NCBI GenBank assembly: GCA_035275285.1 | Contig: DATENA010000247.1 | Location: forward strand, 1 to 64,000 | Direction: 5' to 3' | Source: Chersky-265 sp035275285 | GTDB lineage: Bacteria; Fibrobacterota; Fibrobacteria; UBA11236 | DNA: 64,000 nt | Translations under genes and position numbers: made by a program | The notes under the pieces: model-generated | What the model was told of the DNA's origin: nothing | The model's database searches: none | What the model saw: the letters and a program-made list of their open reading frames with translations, nothing else | Shown here: in pieces, positions 8,315 through 16,163 of the stretch | How the letters are laid out: every line of letters begins with the position of its first letter | How positions within the stretch are numbered: the stretch's first letter is position 1

Positions 8315-9190
8315 ATGGAAGAAGCGGTTCGGTTCGAGGTCTCCGGAACGGCCCATTTCGGCATCCTCCATCTGCCTTCCGGGCGGGCGGAGTACGCCGA
8401 TTTCCTGATCATGGTGGTCGGAGGCCCGCAGAACCGGACGGGAAGCCATCGATCCTTTACCCAAGTGGCCCGCGACCTGGCGGCCCGGAACATCCCCGTC
8501 TTCCGGTTCGATTATGCCGGCCTGGGGGACAGCGAGGGCGATTGGCGGGGATTCGCCCACGCCGGCCCGTCCATCAAGGGCGCGATAGACTTCCTCCACG
8601 CGACCTTCCCCTCCCTCGAGCGGGTATCTTTATGGTCGCTTTGCGACGGTTCCGCCGCATGCGCCCTCTATGCGTCCGGGGACCGGCGCGTCTCGGGCAT
8701 GATCCTGGCCAACCCATACGTCCATTCGGCGGAAGGGCAGGCCAAGGCCTTCCTCAAGCAGTATTACCTGCGCCGGCTCCTGGACAAGGCGTTCTGGAAA
8801 AAGGTATTCTCATTCCGGTTCAATCCGTTCGGTTCCCTCTCGTCGATGCGGTCCGTTGCGATCGCGGCATCCGGGGGAACGGTGGCTGCGCCCATCGCGG
8901 GCATGACCGTGGGCCCGGGGGAGGATCCTCCCCGGCTTCCGGAAAAGGTGATGGAAGGGCTGGAGGCTTACCGCGGCCGCTTGCGCCTGATCCTGAGCAC
9001 CGCCGATCTCACGGCGCGCGAGTTCGAGGATCTGTTCCGGAGCCGGGCGGGCAAGGGTTCCCGCGGGGCGGAAGAGCTGCGTTACGTGGAAGGCGCGGAT
9101 CATACCTTTACCGGCGGGGAAGCGAAGCGCCGGGTCTGCGAATTGAGCGCGGAGGCATGGGGAGCCATCCGGGCGGGAAGGGAGGCGTAA
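8315..9190 (+). CDS. Exosortase A system-associated hydrolase 1 (alpha/beta hydrolase)
   Basis: The ATG at 8315 directly follows hydrolase 2 and gives 291 residues; the longer upstream frame overlaps that gene and is a shadow. MVVGGPQNRTGSHRSF and FDYAGLGDSEGDW are typical of the exosortase-associated hydrolase 1 family. The elbow reads LWSLCDGSAA, with aspartate where serine normally lies, as in many members of this family. The stop codon shares one base with the ATG of the acyl ligase (TAATG), so the two genes are translationally coupled. The substrate is unknown; a thioester or ester of the ACP-linked intermediate is a reasonable guess. Confidence 0.83.
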   Translation: MEEAVRFEVSGTAHFGILHLPSGRAEYADFLIMVVGGPQNRTGSHRSFTQVARDLAARNIPVFRFDYAGLGDSEGDWRGFAHAGPSIKGAIDFLHATFPSLERVSLWSLCDGSAACALYASGDRRVSGMILANPYVHSAEGQAKAFLKQYYLRRLLDKAFWKKVFSFRFNPFGSLSSMRSVAIAASGGTVAAPIAGMTVGPGEDPPRLPEKVMEGLEAYRGRLRLILSTADLTAREFEDLFRSRAGKGSRGAEELRYVEGADHTFTGGEAKRRVCELSAEAWGAIRAGREA

Positions 9191-10791
9191 TGGCGAGAGT
9201 ACTGCATGACATCCTGCTCGAGGCGGCCGAAGCCCGGCCGGACAAGGCGGCGGTCCTGATCCGGGACGCGTCCATGACTTACGCCGAGGTCCTGGGGGAA
9301 GCGCGCCGTCTCGCGGAAGTGCTGATGGCCTCCGGCGTCAAGCGCGTCGATCGCGTCGGTTGTTTCCTGGAGAAGCGTTTCGAAAAGGTCACTTCCATCT
9401 TCGGGATATCCATGGCCGGCGGCGTATTCGTTCCCATCCGGCGCTTGTCCACCTCGGCGCAGGCCGCCCATATCGTCCAGGACAGCGGTTCCCAGGTGGT
9501 CATCACCACCTATTCCCGCCTGCCCGTGCTCGCGGAATCGCTCGAGGACATGCCCTGCCTCCGCCTGGTCCTGGCCATCGGGTCCGCGGAGGAAGGGAAG
9601 GGCGCGCAGCTTCCCGGCGTGGAGGTCAGGGACTGGAGCGCCTCGCTGGCCGGCGCTTCCGGCCGCCCGGAGGTTCCGCGCGTGGTCGAGCCCGACCTGG
9701 CCGCCATCATGTACACCTCCGGGTCCACCGGCAGCCCCAAGGGCGTGGTGTTCAGCCACCTCAACGTGGTGGCGGGCGCCTGCACGGTTTCCGAATACCT
9801 CAAGATCACGGAGCATGACCGCCTGCTCAGCATCCTGACCTTCGGCTTCGACTATGGGCTCAACCAGCTGACCACGTGCTTCCTCAAGCAGGCCTCCCTC
9901 GTGCTCCTGGACTACCTGTTCCCCAAGGACATCACCGCCGCGGTGAACAAGTACGGCGTGACCGGGCTGGCAGCGGTGGCCGCGACCTGGATCCAATTGG
10001 TGCCGATCGAGGATTTCCAGGAGGCGCGCATGCCCACCTTGAGGTACGTCACCAATTCCGGCGGCGCCGTTCCCGAGGAGTTCGTGCGCGCCATCCGCCG
10101 GAAGCTGCCCAAGGTCTCCGTCTACCTGATGTACGGGCTCACGGAGGCGTTCCGGTCCACCTTCCTCGATCCGGAGCTGGTGGATCTGTACCCCACTTCC
10201 ATGGGGAAGGCCATACCGGGCGAGGAGATCATGATCCTCGATCCCCAGGGCCGGCCGGTGAAACCCGGGGAAGTCGGTGAGCTGGTGCACCGCGGCGTGC
10301 TGGTGGCCCAAGGCTATTGGAACGCCCCCGAGCTCACCGCCAAGCGCTACAAGCGCAATCCCATGCAGCCCGCCGAAGTGCCCATCCCGGAAATGGCGGT
10401 ATTCTCGGGCGACAAGGTGCGCATCGACGAAAAGGGTTTCCTCTACTTCGTGGGCCGGGACGACGAGATGATAAAGACCGCCGGCAACCGCGTCAGCCCC
10501 ACGGAGATCGAGGACTTGCTGTACAAGTCGGGCTTCATCCGGGCGGCCATGGCCTTGGGCGTCCCGCACGGGAAATACGGGCAATCCGTGTACGCGGTCG
10601 TGGTCCTCGGGGAGGGGCGCGTTCCGGACGCCAAGGAGATCCTGGCCCATTGCAAAAAGGTCATGCCCGCCTACATGGTGCCCGCGCAGATCGAATTGCG
10701 CGAGTCCTTGCCGCGCAACGCCAACGGCAAGCTCGACCGCGCGCTCATCAGGAAACAGGTATATGAAAAGTTAGGATTGGCCCCGAAATGA
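9190..10791 (+). CDS. AMP-forming acyl-CoA/ACP ligase, exosortase A-associated
   Basis: A 533-residue member of the acyl-activating (ANL) superfamily. The phosphate loop is MYTSGSTGSPKGV (about residue 173), followed by YGLTEAF, the ATP-binding SGDKVRIDEKGFLYF, the hinge GRDDEMIKTAGNRV and the C-terminal catalytic lysine in NANGKLDR. It adenylates a carboxylic acid and transfers it to a thiol, here most likely the phosphopantetheine of the ACP encoded at 7228. The start overlaps the hydrolase 1 stop by one base and its own stop overlaps the decarboxylase ATG by four bases, so these genes act as one unit. The acid is not predictable from the motifs alone. Confidence 0.88.
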   Translation: MARVLHDILLEAAEARPDKAAVLIRDASMTYAEVLGEARRLAEVLMASGVKRVDRVGCFLEKRFEKVTSIFGISMAGGVFVPIRRLSTSAQAAHIVQDSGSQVVITTYSRLPVLAESLEDMPCLRLVLAIGSAEEGKGAQLPGVEVRDWSASLAGASGRPEVPRVVEPDLAAIMYTSGSTGSPKGVVFSHLNVVAGACTVSEYLKITEHDRLLSILTFGFDYGLNQLTTCFLKQASLVLLDYLFPKDITAAVNKYGVTGLAAVAATWIQLVPIEDFQEARMPTLRYVTNSGGAVPEEFVRAIRRKLPKVSVYLMYGLTEAFRSTFLDPELVDLYPTSMGKAIPGEEIMILDPQGRPVKPGEVGELVHRGVLVAQGYWNAPELTAKRYKRNPMQPAEVPIPEMAVFSGDKVRIDEKGFLYFVGRDDEMIKTAGNRVSPTEIEDLLYKSGFIRAAMALGVPHGKYGQSVYAVVVLGEGRVPDAKEILAHCKKVMPAYMVPAQIELRESLPRNANGKLDRALIRKQVYEKLGLAPK

Positions 10792-12038
10792 ACGCTTCCT
10801 CCCAGTCCGTCCCGGGCAGGTTCCCGTCCCGCGGCGGCGAGCTGATCGTCGGGGGCCGGCCGATCTCGGACATCGCCCGCGAGCATGGATCCCCGCTGTA
10901 CGTCTACGACCTGGCCGTGCTGCGCGCCCGCCGGGCCGAGCTCCGCGCGGCCCTGCCCGGCAACCTCCTCATCACTTACGCGGTCAAGGCCAACCCGGAG
11001 CCCGGCATCGTCCGCGCCCTGGGGGCCCTGTACGACGGGGTGGACATCGCCTCGGGCGGGGAGATGCGCGTCGCGCTCGCCGCGGGCGTCCCCGCCGCCA
11101 AGATGAGCTTCGCCGGACCGGGCAAATCGCGGGAGGAGATCCGCTTCGCGGTGGAGCGGGACATCGGCACCCTGAGCCTGGAAAGCGAGCGCGAACTCGA
11201 TCACATCGAGGAGGCCTGCGCCTCCCTGGGGCGCGCGGCCGGAGTGATGGTGCGCGTCAATCCCGATTTCGAATTCACCCGCTCCGGGCTCAAGATGGGC
11301 GGCGGCTCCAAGCAGTTCGGGATCGACAGCGAACGGGTCCCGGCGCTGATCCAGAGGCTTTCCGCCTCCCGCCACGCGCGCTTCCAGGGCATCCATATCT
11401 TCTCCGGCACCCAGAACCTCAACGCGGACTCCGTCGTGGACGCGTTCCGCAAGATCGCGGAATACACCGTCGGGCTCCGCGCCGCGACGGGCGCCGAAGT
11501 GCGCACCCTGAACCTGGGCGGAGGCTTCGGCATCCCCTATTTCAAAGGCGATCAACCCTTGGACCTCGCCAGGACCGGGGAGGGCATCGGCGCCTTGTTG
11601 GCGGAGTTCGCGCCGCGGCTTCCCGGAACGGCCTTCAAGGTGGAGCTGGGGCGCTACCTGGTGGGCGAATGCGGCGTCTACCTGGCCCGGGTGCGCTACC
11701 GGAAGGAGTCGCGCGGCCAGGCCTTCCTGATCCTGGACGGGGGCATGCACCATCACCTCGCGGCTTCGGGGAACATCAGCCAGAGCCCCATCCGCCGCCA
11801 GATGCGATTGCTCGCCGCCAACCGCCTGGACGCGCCGGTGGAAAAGGTCAACGTGGTCGGGCCGTTGTGCACGCCCCTGGACACCTTCGGGCTGGGGGTG
11901 GAACTGCCCCGCCTGGAAGAGGGCGATTTCGTCGCCATCCCCAATTCCGGCGCCTATGGCATCTCCATGAGCCCGGCATCGTTCCTCGGGCATCCGCATC
12001 CCAAGGAAGTGCTCGTGGACGGGGAGGCGGCCGGATGA
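10788..12038 (+). CDS. PLP-dependent decarboxylase, exosortase A-associated (DAP/ornithine decarboxylase family)
   Basis: A 416-residue fold-type III PLP enzyme. ITYAVKANPEP (about residues 62-72) supplies the PLP lysine, HIFSGTQN and LNLGGGFGIPY bind the cofactor phosphate, and GPLCTPLDTFG carries the cysteine that sits across the dimer interface in diaminopimelate/ornithine decarboxylases. The start overlaps the acyl ligase stop (ATGA), and its stop overlaps the next start. The family member found in exosortase-A loci is distinct from housekeeping LysA. It should decarboxylate an amino acid or its derivative, perhaps while tethered to the ACP made nearby (inference). It is complete and of usual length. 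Confidence 0.87.
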   Translation: MNASSQSVPGRFPSRGGELIVGGRPISDIAREHGSPLYVYDLAVLRARRAELRAALPGNLLITYAVKANPEPGIVRALGALYDGVDIASGGEMRVALAAGVPAAKMSFAGPGKSREEIRFAVERDIGTLSLESERELDHIEEACASLGRAAGVMVRVNPDFEFTRSGLKMGGGSKQFGIDSERVPALIQRLSASRHARFQGIHIFSGTQNLNADSVVDAFRKIAEYTVGLRAATGAEVRTLNLGGGFGIPYFKGDQPLDLARTGEGIGALLAEFAPRLPGTAFKVELGRYLVGECGVYLARVRYRKESRGQAFLILDGGMHHHLAASGNISQSPIRRQMRLLAANRLDAPVEKVNVVGPLCTPLDTFGLGVELPRLEEGDFVAIPNSGAYGISMSPASFLGHPHPKEVLVDGEAAG

Positions 12039-13468
12039 TCACGGTGCGCGAAACGGCCGAACCCGCGGCGGCGGAAGCGCGGCTCGCGGAGGCGGACGCC
12101 CTGGGGAAGCGCGCAGGTTACCCCATGCCCTATCACGATCCGCGCCTGGCCCTGGCCTGGTGGCGGCATTTCCACGGTCTCGACGGGGCCGATTTCGGCC
12201 CCAAGCGCGGCAAGAACTTCTACGGGGTGCGCAGCCGCGTCACGGCCCTCCGCATCCTGTGGGCCGAGGAAGACGGGAAACTGCTGGGGGTGCTCCCGCT
12301 CGCGCTGCAGGACGTGAAGACGGCCGGCGAGACCGGCGACGTGCGCATGCTCTGCTTCTGCGGGGATTCCGTCATGTTCGCGTACCATGACATCGCGGCC
12401 GACGAGGCCCGGCGCGCGGAGGTGCTGGAGGCCTTTTTCGCGCATCTGGAGCCCGGCCTGGACCGGGATTACGACATCCTGTTCCTGGGCTACATGCCGC
12501 AACGCTCCGCCAACCTTCCCTGGCTGCGCGCGCGCGCGGAGGCCTGGAAGCGGGCGGGCCGCATCGCGAGCCTGGGCCCCAACCGCCGGCGCGGCGGGGT
12601 CTATCCGTGGACCCTGTATCCGCTGCAGAACCTGGCCAGGAAGATCGCGGAGAAGCTGCCGGGGCTGGATCCGGAAAAGGCGTCGCGCCTGGCCGATCTC
12701 GCCGCGGGCCTGGCCAAGGCCACCCCCGGCGCCCTCTTTTTCCCGGCCACCCGTTCCTCCCTGGAGCGGAAGGCCAGGGCCGTGCTGGAGGATCTTGCGG
12801 GCGAGGCGGCCGTGGAGGAGGAGCGCCGCGCCGCGGCGGACCTGCTGGCGCCCATGCCCATCCCTTACCCGCACCTCGACCTGCCCAACACCGCGGAAGG
12901 CTTCCTGGAGCGCCTGAGCAAGGACACCCGCAGGTATTTCACCCGCTACAAGCGCCGTTTCCTGGAAGCGGGCGGGAGCTTCGAAAAGGTGGAGGCCGGC
13001 AAGATCACGGCCGCCGACGTGGAAGAGTACCTCGAGCTGCACCGCATGCGCTGGGGGGAGGATTCCGCCTCCCTGAACTCCTCGGAGGCCTGGAACTTCC
13101 ACCGGGCGCTCAGCCTGGACGCCGCCAAGGCCGGGCGCTTCACGCTGTTCTTCGCCCGCTTCGAGGGCAAACGCATCGCCTCGCATTCCTGCCTGGATTT
13201 CCACCCGCGCCGGGAAGGCTATTACAACGGGCGGGATCCGGCGCAGGAGGAGTTGCGCGCCGGCCGCCTGCTCTACATGGAGACCATCAACGACGCCATG
13301 GAGAACGGGTTCACCGAGTACAACATGGGCTACGGCGGTCACGATTACAAATCCAGTTTCGCGGCCCTGGAGGAGCATACCTTCAACCTGCTGCTCCATT
13401 CCGGCAAACGCGCGATCGATTTCGCGCGGGTGTTTTCCGGCTATGAGTCCATCGTTCCGGAAGCCTGA
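12035..13468 (+). CDS. CelD/BcsL-type GNAT acyltransferase (FemAB-like)
   Basis: The ATG at 12035 overlaps the decarboxylase stop (ATGA) and yields 477 residues. The C-terminal half has the pattern of the Acetyltransf_6 (CelD/BcsL) family: FLERLSKDTRRYFTRYKRRF, a central SHSCLDFHPRREGYYNGRD and the ending EYNMGYGGHDYKSSF. The N-terminal half (FYGVRSRVTALRIL, VLPLALQDV) forms the second GNAT-like lobe seen in FemAB-type enzymes. These enzymes move an acyl or aminoacyl group onto an amine. Coupled to the ligase-decarboxylase-ACP genes, it is the best candidate to transfer the finished moiety onto a sugar or lipid carrier (inference). Confidence 0.75.
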   Translation: MITVRETAEPAAAEARLAEADALGKRAGYPMPYHDPRLALAWWRHFHGLDGADFGPKRGKNFYGVRSRVTALRILWAEEDGKLLGVLPLALQDVKTAGETGDVRMLCFCGDSVMFAYHDIAADEARRAEVLEAFFAHLEPGLDRDYDILFLGYMPQRSANLPWLRARAEAWKRAGRIASLGPNRRRGGVYPWTLYPLQNLARKIAEKLPGLDPEKASRLADLAAGLAKATPGALFFPATRSSLERKARAVLEDLAGEAAVEEERRAAADLLAPMPIPYPHLDLPNTAEGFLERLSKDTRRYFTRYKRRFLEAGGSFEKVEAGKITAADVEEYLELHRMRWGEDSASLNSSEAWNFHRALSLDAAKAGRFTLFFARFEGKRIASHSCLDFHPRREGYYNGRDPAQEELRAGRLLYMETINDAMENGFTEYNMGYGGHDYKSSFAALEEHTFNLLLHSGKRAIDFARVFSGYESIVPEA

Positions 13469-13483
13469 AGGAAGGGGCGAGGC

Positions 13484-14671
13484 GTGTCCCCCGGGCTGAC
13501 CAAGGTCCCCCTTCCGGGCCTGCGCGATCTCCTGGCGCCGCCCGCGCCGATCCGCACGCCGTTCCGCCCCGGTTACCGCACCGCTTATACCATGAACGGG
13601 CGCAATGCCATCCACTTGGGGCTTTCCGCCCTGGGGATAAGGCCGGGCGCGGTGGTGCTCCTGCCTGCCTTCCATTGCACCGCCCTGGTCGATCCGGTGA
13701 TGGCCTACGGCGCCCGGCCCGCCTATTACCCGGTGCGCCGGGACCTGACCCTGGACCTGGCGTCGATCGAAGCCGCCCTGGTCCGGACCGGCGCTTCCGC
13801 GCTGCTGTGCGTGCATTTCTTCGGCTGGCCGGCGCCGGTGCGGGAGCTCCGGGCCTTGTGCGATCGCCATGGCGCGTCCCTCATCGAGGACGCCACCCAC
13901 GGGCTTTTCGGGGAGGTGGAGGGGCGGCCCTACGGATGCTTCGGCGACGTGGCGGTGTTCAGCTTCCGGAAAACCCTGCCCGTCCAGGATGGGGGCGCCC
14001 TGGTGGTCCGCGCCGCCCGGGCCGCGTTTCCCCGGCCGCGCCGTTTTTTCCCCGCGCCTTACCAATTGCGCATGTTGAAGTGGACCTTGGACGCTTCCCG
14101 CGCGGGACCCTTCCGGCCCCAACCCGTTTCCCCGGCCGCGCGGGCTTCGGAGCCTCCGCCTCCCGGCGCCGATCGCGCCCGGACCCGCGGTTCGGGAGCC
14201 CGTTCCCCGGCCGGTATCCGGGGCCCGGATTCCCAGGAGGATCCCGCCTTCGTCCCCGAATGCTTGTTGTTCCCGATGTCGCTGGCCTCGCGCCTGATCC
14301 TGGGCTCCGCGTCCGCCGGGGCCGTGGTGGCGGCGCGCAGGCGCAATTACGCGTTCCTGTCCCGGCGCCTGGCCGGCGTCGCCGGGCTGGAACCCTGCTT
14401 CCGGGACCTCCCGGAGGGCGTTTGCCCCATGGGATTTCCCTGCCTGGCGGGGGACGGCGGCCCGCGCTGGGACTACCGCTTGCGCGGCCACGGCGTGCCC
14501 GCGTTTTCCTTCGGCGAGGAGCTCCACGCCACCCTGGACCTCTCCGGCTTTCCGGACGCCCGCGAATTGTCCGAGCGCCTGGTGATCCTTCCCGTGCACC
14601 AGGGGCTTTCCGAAGCGGACCTGGAACGCATGGCGGCCCTGGTCATCGGGGCGTTCGGGGCGGCGGGGTAG
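13484..14671 (+). CDS. DegT/DnrJ/EryC1-like PLP protein
   Basis: Begins with GTG 15 bases after the previous stop, behind a purine-rich GAAGGGGCGAGG; 395 residues. It shows the DegT fold pattern NGRNAIHLGLSALG, LPAFHCTALVDPV, VHFFGWPAPV, IEDATHGLFGE, and a cofactor region FSFRKTLPVQDGGAL where the lysine would be the PLP anchor. Family enzymes aminate keto-sugars or act as dehydratases. An inserted Arg/Pro/Ser/Gly-rich stretch (about residues 205-260) interrupts the fold and is not typical. A second relative lies at 43919. The sugar substrate is unknown. Confidence 0.72.
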   Translation: MSPGLTKVPLPGLRDLLAPPAPIRTPFRPGYRTAYTMNGRNAIHLGLSALGIRPGAVVLLPAFHCTALVDPVMAYGARPAYYPVRRDLTLDLASIEAALVRTGASALLCVHFFGWPAPVRELRALCDRHGASLIEDATHGLFGEVEGRPYGCFGDVAVFSFRKTLPVQDGGALVVRAARAAFPRPRRFFPAPYQLRMLKWTLDASRAGPFRPQPVSPAARASEPPPPGADRARTRGSGARSPAGIRGPDSQEDPAFVPECLLFPMSLASRLILGSASAGAVVAARRRNYAFLSRRLAGVAGLEPCFRDLPEGVCPMGFPCLAGDGGPRWDYRLRGHGVPAFSFGEELHATLDLSGFPDARELSERLVILPVHQGLSEADLERMAALVIGAFGAAG

Positions 14672-14696
14672 CGGCTTTGCTACATTTGGCGCACCG

Positions 14697-15926
14697 ATGA
14701 AAAGGATCCTGCTGGTCGCCTTCCATTTTCCGCCCATCCAGGGCAGCAGCGGTTACCTGCGCACGCTCAAGTTCACCCGCTACCTGCCGGAGTTCGGGTG
14801 CGAGCCCATCGTATTGACGGTGAGGCCGGGCGCTTACGGCGCGGTGAATCCCCGCGGCCTGGAGCAGATCCCCGCGGGCCTGGAGGTCCACCGCAGCTTC
14901 GCGTTCGATCTGCCCAAACTGCTTTCCATCCGGGGGCGCCACTTCTCGTGGATGAGCATCCCGGACCGCTATTCCCCTTGGATTCCCTTCGCGGTGATGG
15001 ACGGGCTCCGCCTCATCCGCAAGCGCGGCATCGACGCGATCTTCTCGACCTACCCCATCCCGGGCGCGCACGTCATCGGGGGGATGCTGCACCGCCTTTC
15101 CGGCAAGCCGTGGGTGGCGGATTTCCGCGATCCCATGTGGGACGATTATTCCCGACAGGCGTCCCTCTCCCTGAGCGTGCGCAAGGCCGTGGAGCGGCGC
15201 GCCATCGAGCGGGCGACCGCCGTGGTGGTGGCCACCCGGGGCATGAAGTCCATGTATGCCGCACGTTACCCCGGCATGCCCGCCGGCAAGACCACCGTGA
15301 TCCTGAACGGTTTCGACGAGGAGGACTTCGCGGGGATGGAGACGCCTCCGCGCCGCAACGGCGGGCCCGCGGTCCTGATCCACGCGGGTCTCCTCGAGCG
15401 GATCGATCGCAACCCCGAAGCCTTCTTCCTGGCCGTCAAATCCCTCCGCGACAGCGGCAAGGCGGGACCGGAGCGGCTGCGCGTCAGGCTCATCGCCACC
15501 GGCCAGGACGGCGAGTACCGGAAGAACCTGGAAGCGCTGGGCATCGCCGACATGGTCCGGCTGGAGCCGGCGATACCCTACGGCGAGGCCCTCTCGGCCA
15601 TGGCCGCCTCGGACGTGTTGCTGCTGTTCCAGGGCCCTACCTGCGACGCGCAGATCCCGGCCAAGCTGTACGAGTACATGCGCGTCGGCAAACCCATCCT
15701 GGCGCTGGCCACGGAGTCCGGCGAGACCGGCCGCCTGGTGATCGCGTCCGGAGGCGGCAAGGTGGTCCCCATCGGGGACGCGGCCGCCATCGCCGCGTGC
15801 CTGGAAGAGTGGCTGGAATCGATCGAAGCGGGGCGCCCCTTGCCCGCCACCACCGCGGAAACGGCCTCGGCCTATGCGCGCCGGAACCAGGCCGGGCAAT
15901 TGGCGGACATTTTCCGGGGCTTGTGA
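14697..15926 (+). CDS. Glycosyltransferase, GT4/GT-B fold
   Basis: A 409-residue two-domain glycosyltransferase. The N-terminal domain starts LLVAFHFPPIQGSSGYLR and carries WVADFRDPMW, common in family 4 enzymes that accept long polyprenyl-linked glycans. The C-terminal donor domain has LIHAGLLERIDRNPE, LLLFQGPTCDAQIPAKLYEYM and a conserved acidic pair region (KLYEYMRVGKP). No membrane segment is seen, so it should act on the cytoplasmic face. It closes the first long plus-strand operon. The sugar donor and linkage cannot be read from the sequence. Confidence 0.82.
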   Translation: MKRILLVAFHFPPIQGSSGYLRTLKFTRYLPEFGCEPIVLTVRPGAYGAVNPRGLEQIPAGLEVHRSFAFDLPKLLSIRGRHFSWMSIPDRYSPWIPFAVMDGLRLIRKRGIDAIFSTYPIPGAHVIGGMLHRLSGKPWVADFRDPMWDDYSRQASLSLSVRKAVERRAIERATAVVVATRGMKSMYAARYPGMPAGKTTVILNGFDEEDFAGMETPPRRNGGPAVLIHAGLLERIDRNPEAFFLAVKSLRDSGKAGPERLRVRLIATGQDGEYRKNLEALGIADMVRLEPAIPYGEALSAMAASDVLLLFQGPTCDAQIPAKLYEYMRVGKPILALATESGETGRLVIASGGGKVVPIGDAAAIAACLEEWLESIEAGRPLPATTAETASAYARRNQAGQLADIFRGL

Positions 15927-15934
15927 AGGACGGG

Positions 15935-16007
15935 AGCCGCCTCCCGGACTCGAACGCGGGATCCGCTCATTGCGAATGAGCCGCTCTGCCGGTTGAGCTA
16001 AAGCGGC
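15935..16007 (-). tRNA. tRNA-like gene, anticodon CGC (nominal Ala), atypical
   Basis: The minus strand folds as a full cloverleaf. There is a 7-bp acceptor stem (GCCGCTT/AGGCGGC), a D arm GCTC..GAGC with the GG pair in the loop, an anticodon stem GCTCA/TGAGC around the loop TTCGCAA (anticodon CGC, alanine codon GCG), a 5-base variable loop and a TTCGAGT T-loop. Oddities are a C3:G70 pair instead of the G3:U70 that alanyl-tRNA synthetase needs, two mismatches in the T stem, a U discriminator and no encoded CCA. It may be a diverged gene, a mischarging tRNA or a decaying copy. It lies alone between a glycosyltransferase gene and a secreted-protein gene. Confidence 0.6.
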
Positions 16008-16058
16008 GGGGTAGAAGCGCAAATGCATAAAAACCCGCCTTTCCACGCGCACACCGCC

Positions 16059-16097
16059 CGGCCGCCGCAGGCGCGTCGGCCGGCCGCCGCAGGCGCG
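16059..16097. repeat. Two direct copies of a 17-bp GC-rich unit
   Basis: The sequence CGGCCGCCGCAGGCGCG occurs at 16059-16075 and again at 16081-16097, just upstream of the tRNA-like gene and just before the promoter of the next gene. It may be slippage or a small binding-site pair; no function is indicated. Confidence 0.55.
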
Positions 16098-16102
16098 CCG
16101 TC

Positions 16103-16131
16103 TTGCTGATTTCCGGCCGCGAATCTATTTT
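16103..16131 (+). promoter_or_regulatory. Sigma70-like promoter for the secreted protein gene at 16164
   Basis: TTGCTG (16103-16108), a 17-base spacer and TATTTT (16126-16131) stand 32 bases before the GTG start. The expected transcript would begin near 16138 and include the GCGGAGG ribosome site at 16151-16157, so geometry and start choice agree. Confidence 0.5.
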
Positions 16132-16163
16132 CTGATGCCATTCCATCTCCGCGGAGGCTCGAC

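Noticed and set aside
16059..16097. Attachment-site duplication next to the tRNA-like gene
   Set aside because: The 17-bp copies are very GC-rich, 22 bases apart, outside the tRNA 3' end, and there is no integrase in the window.
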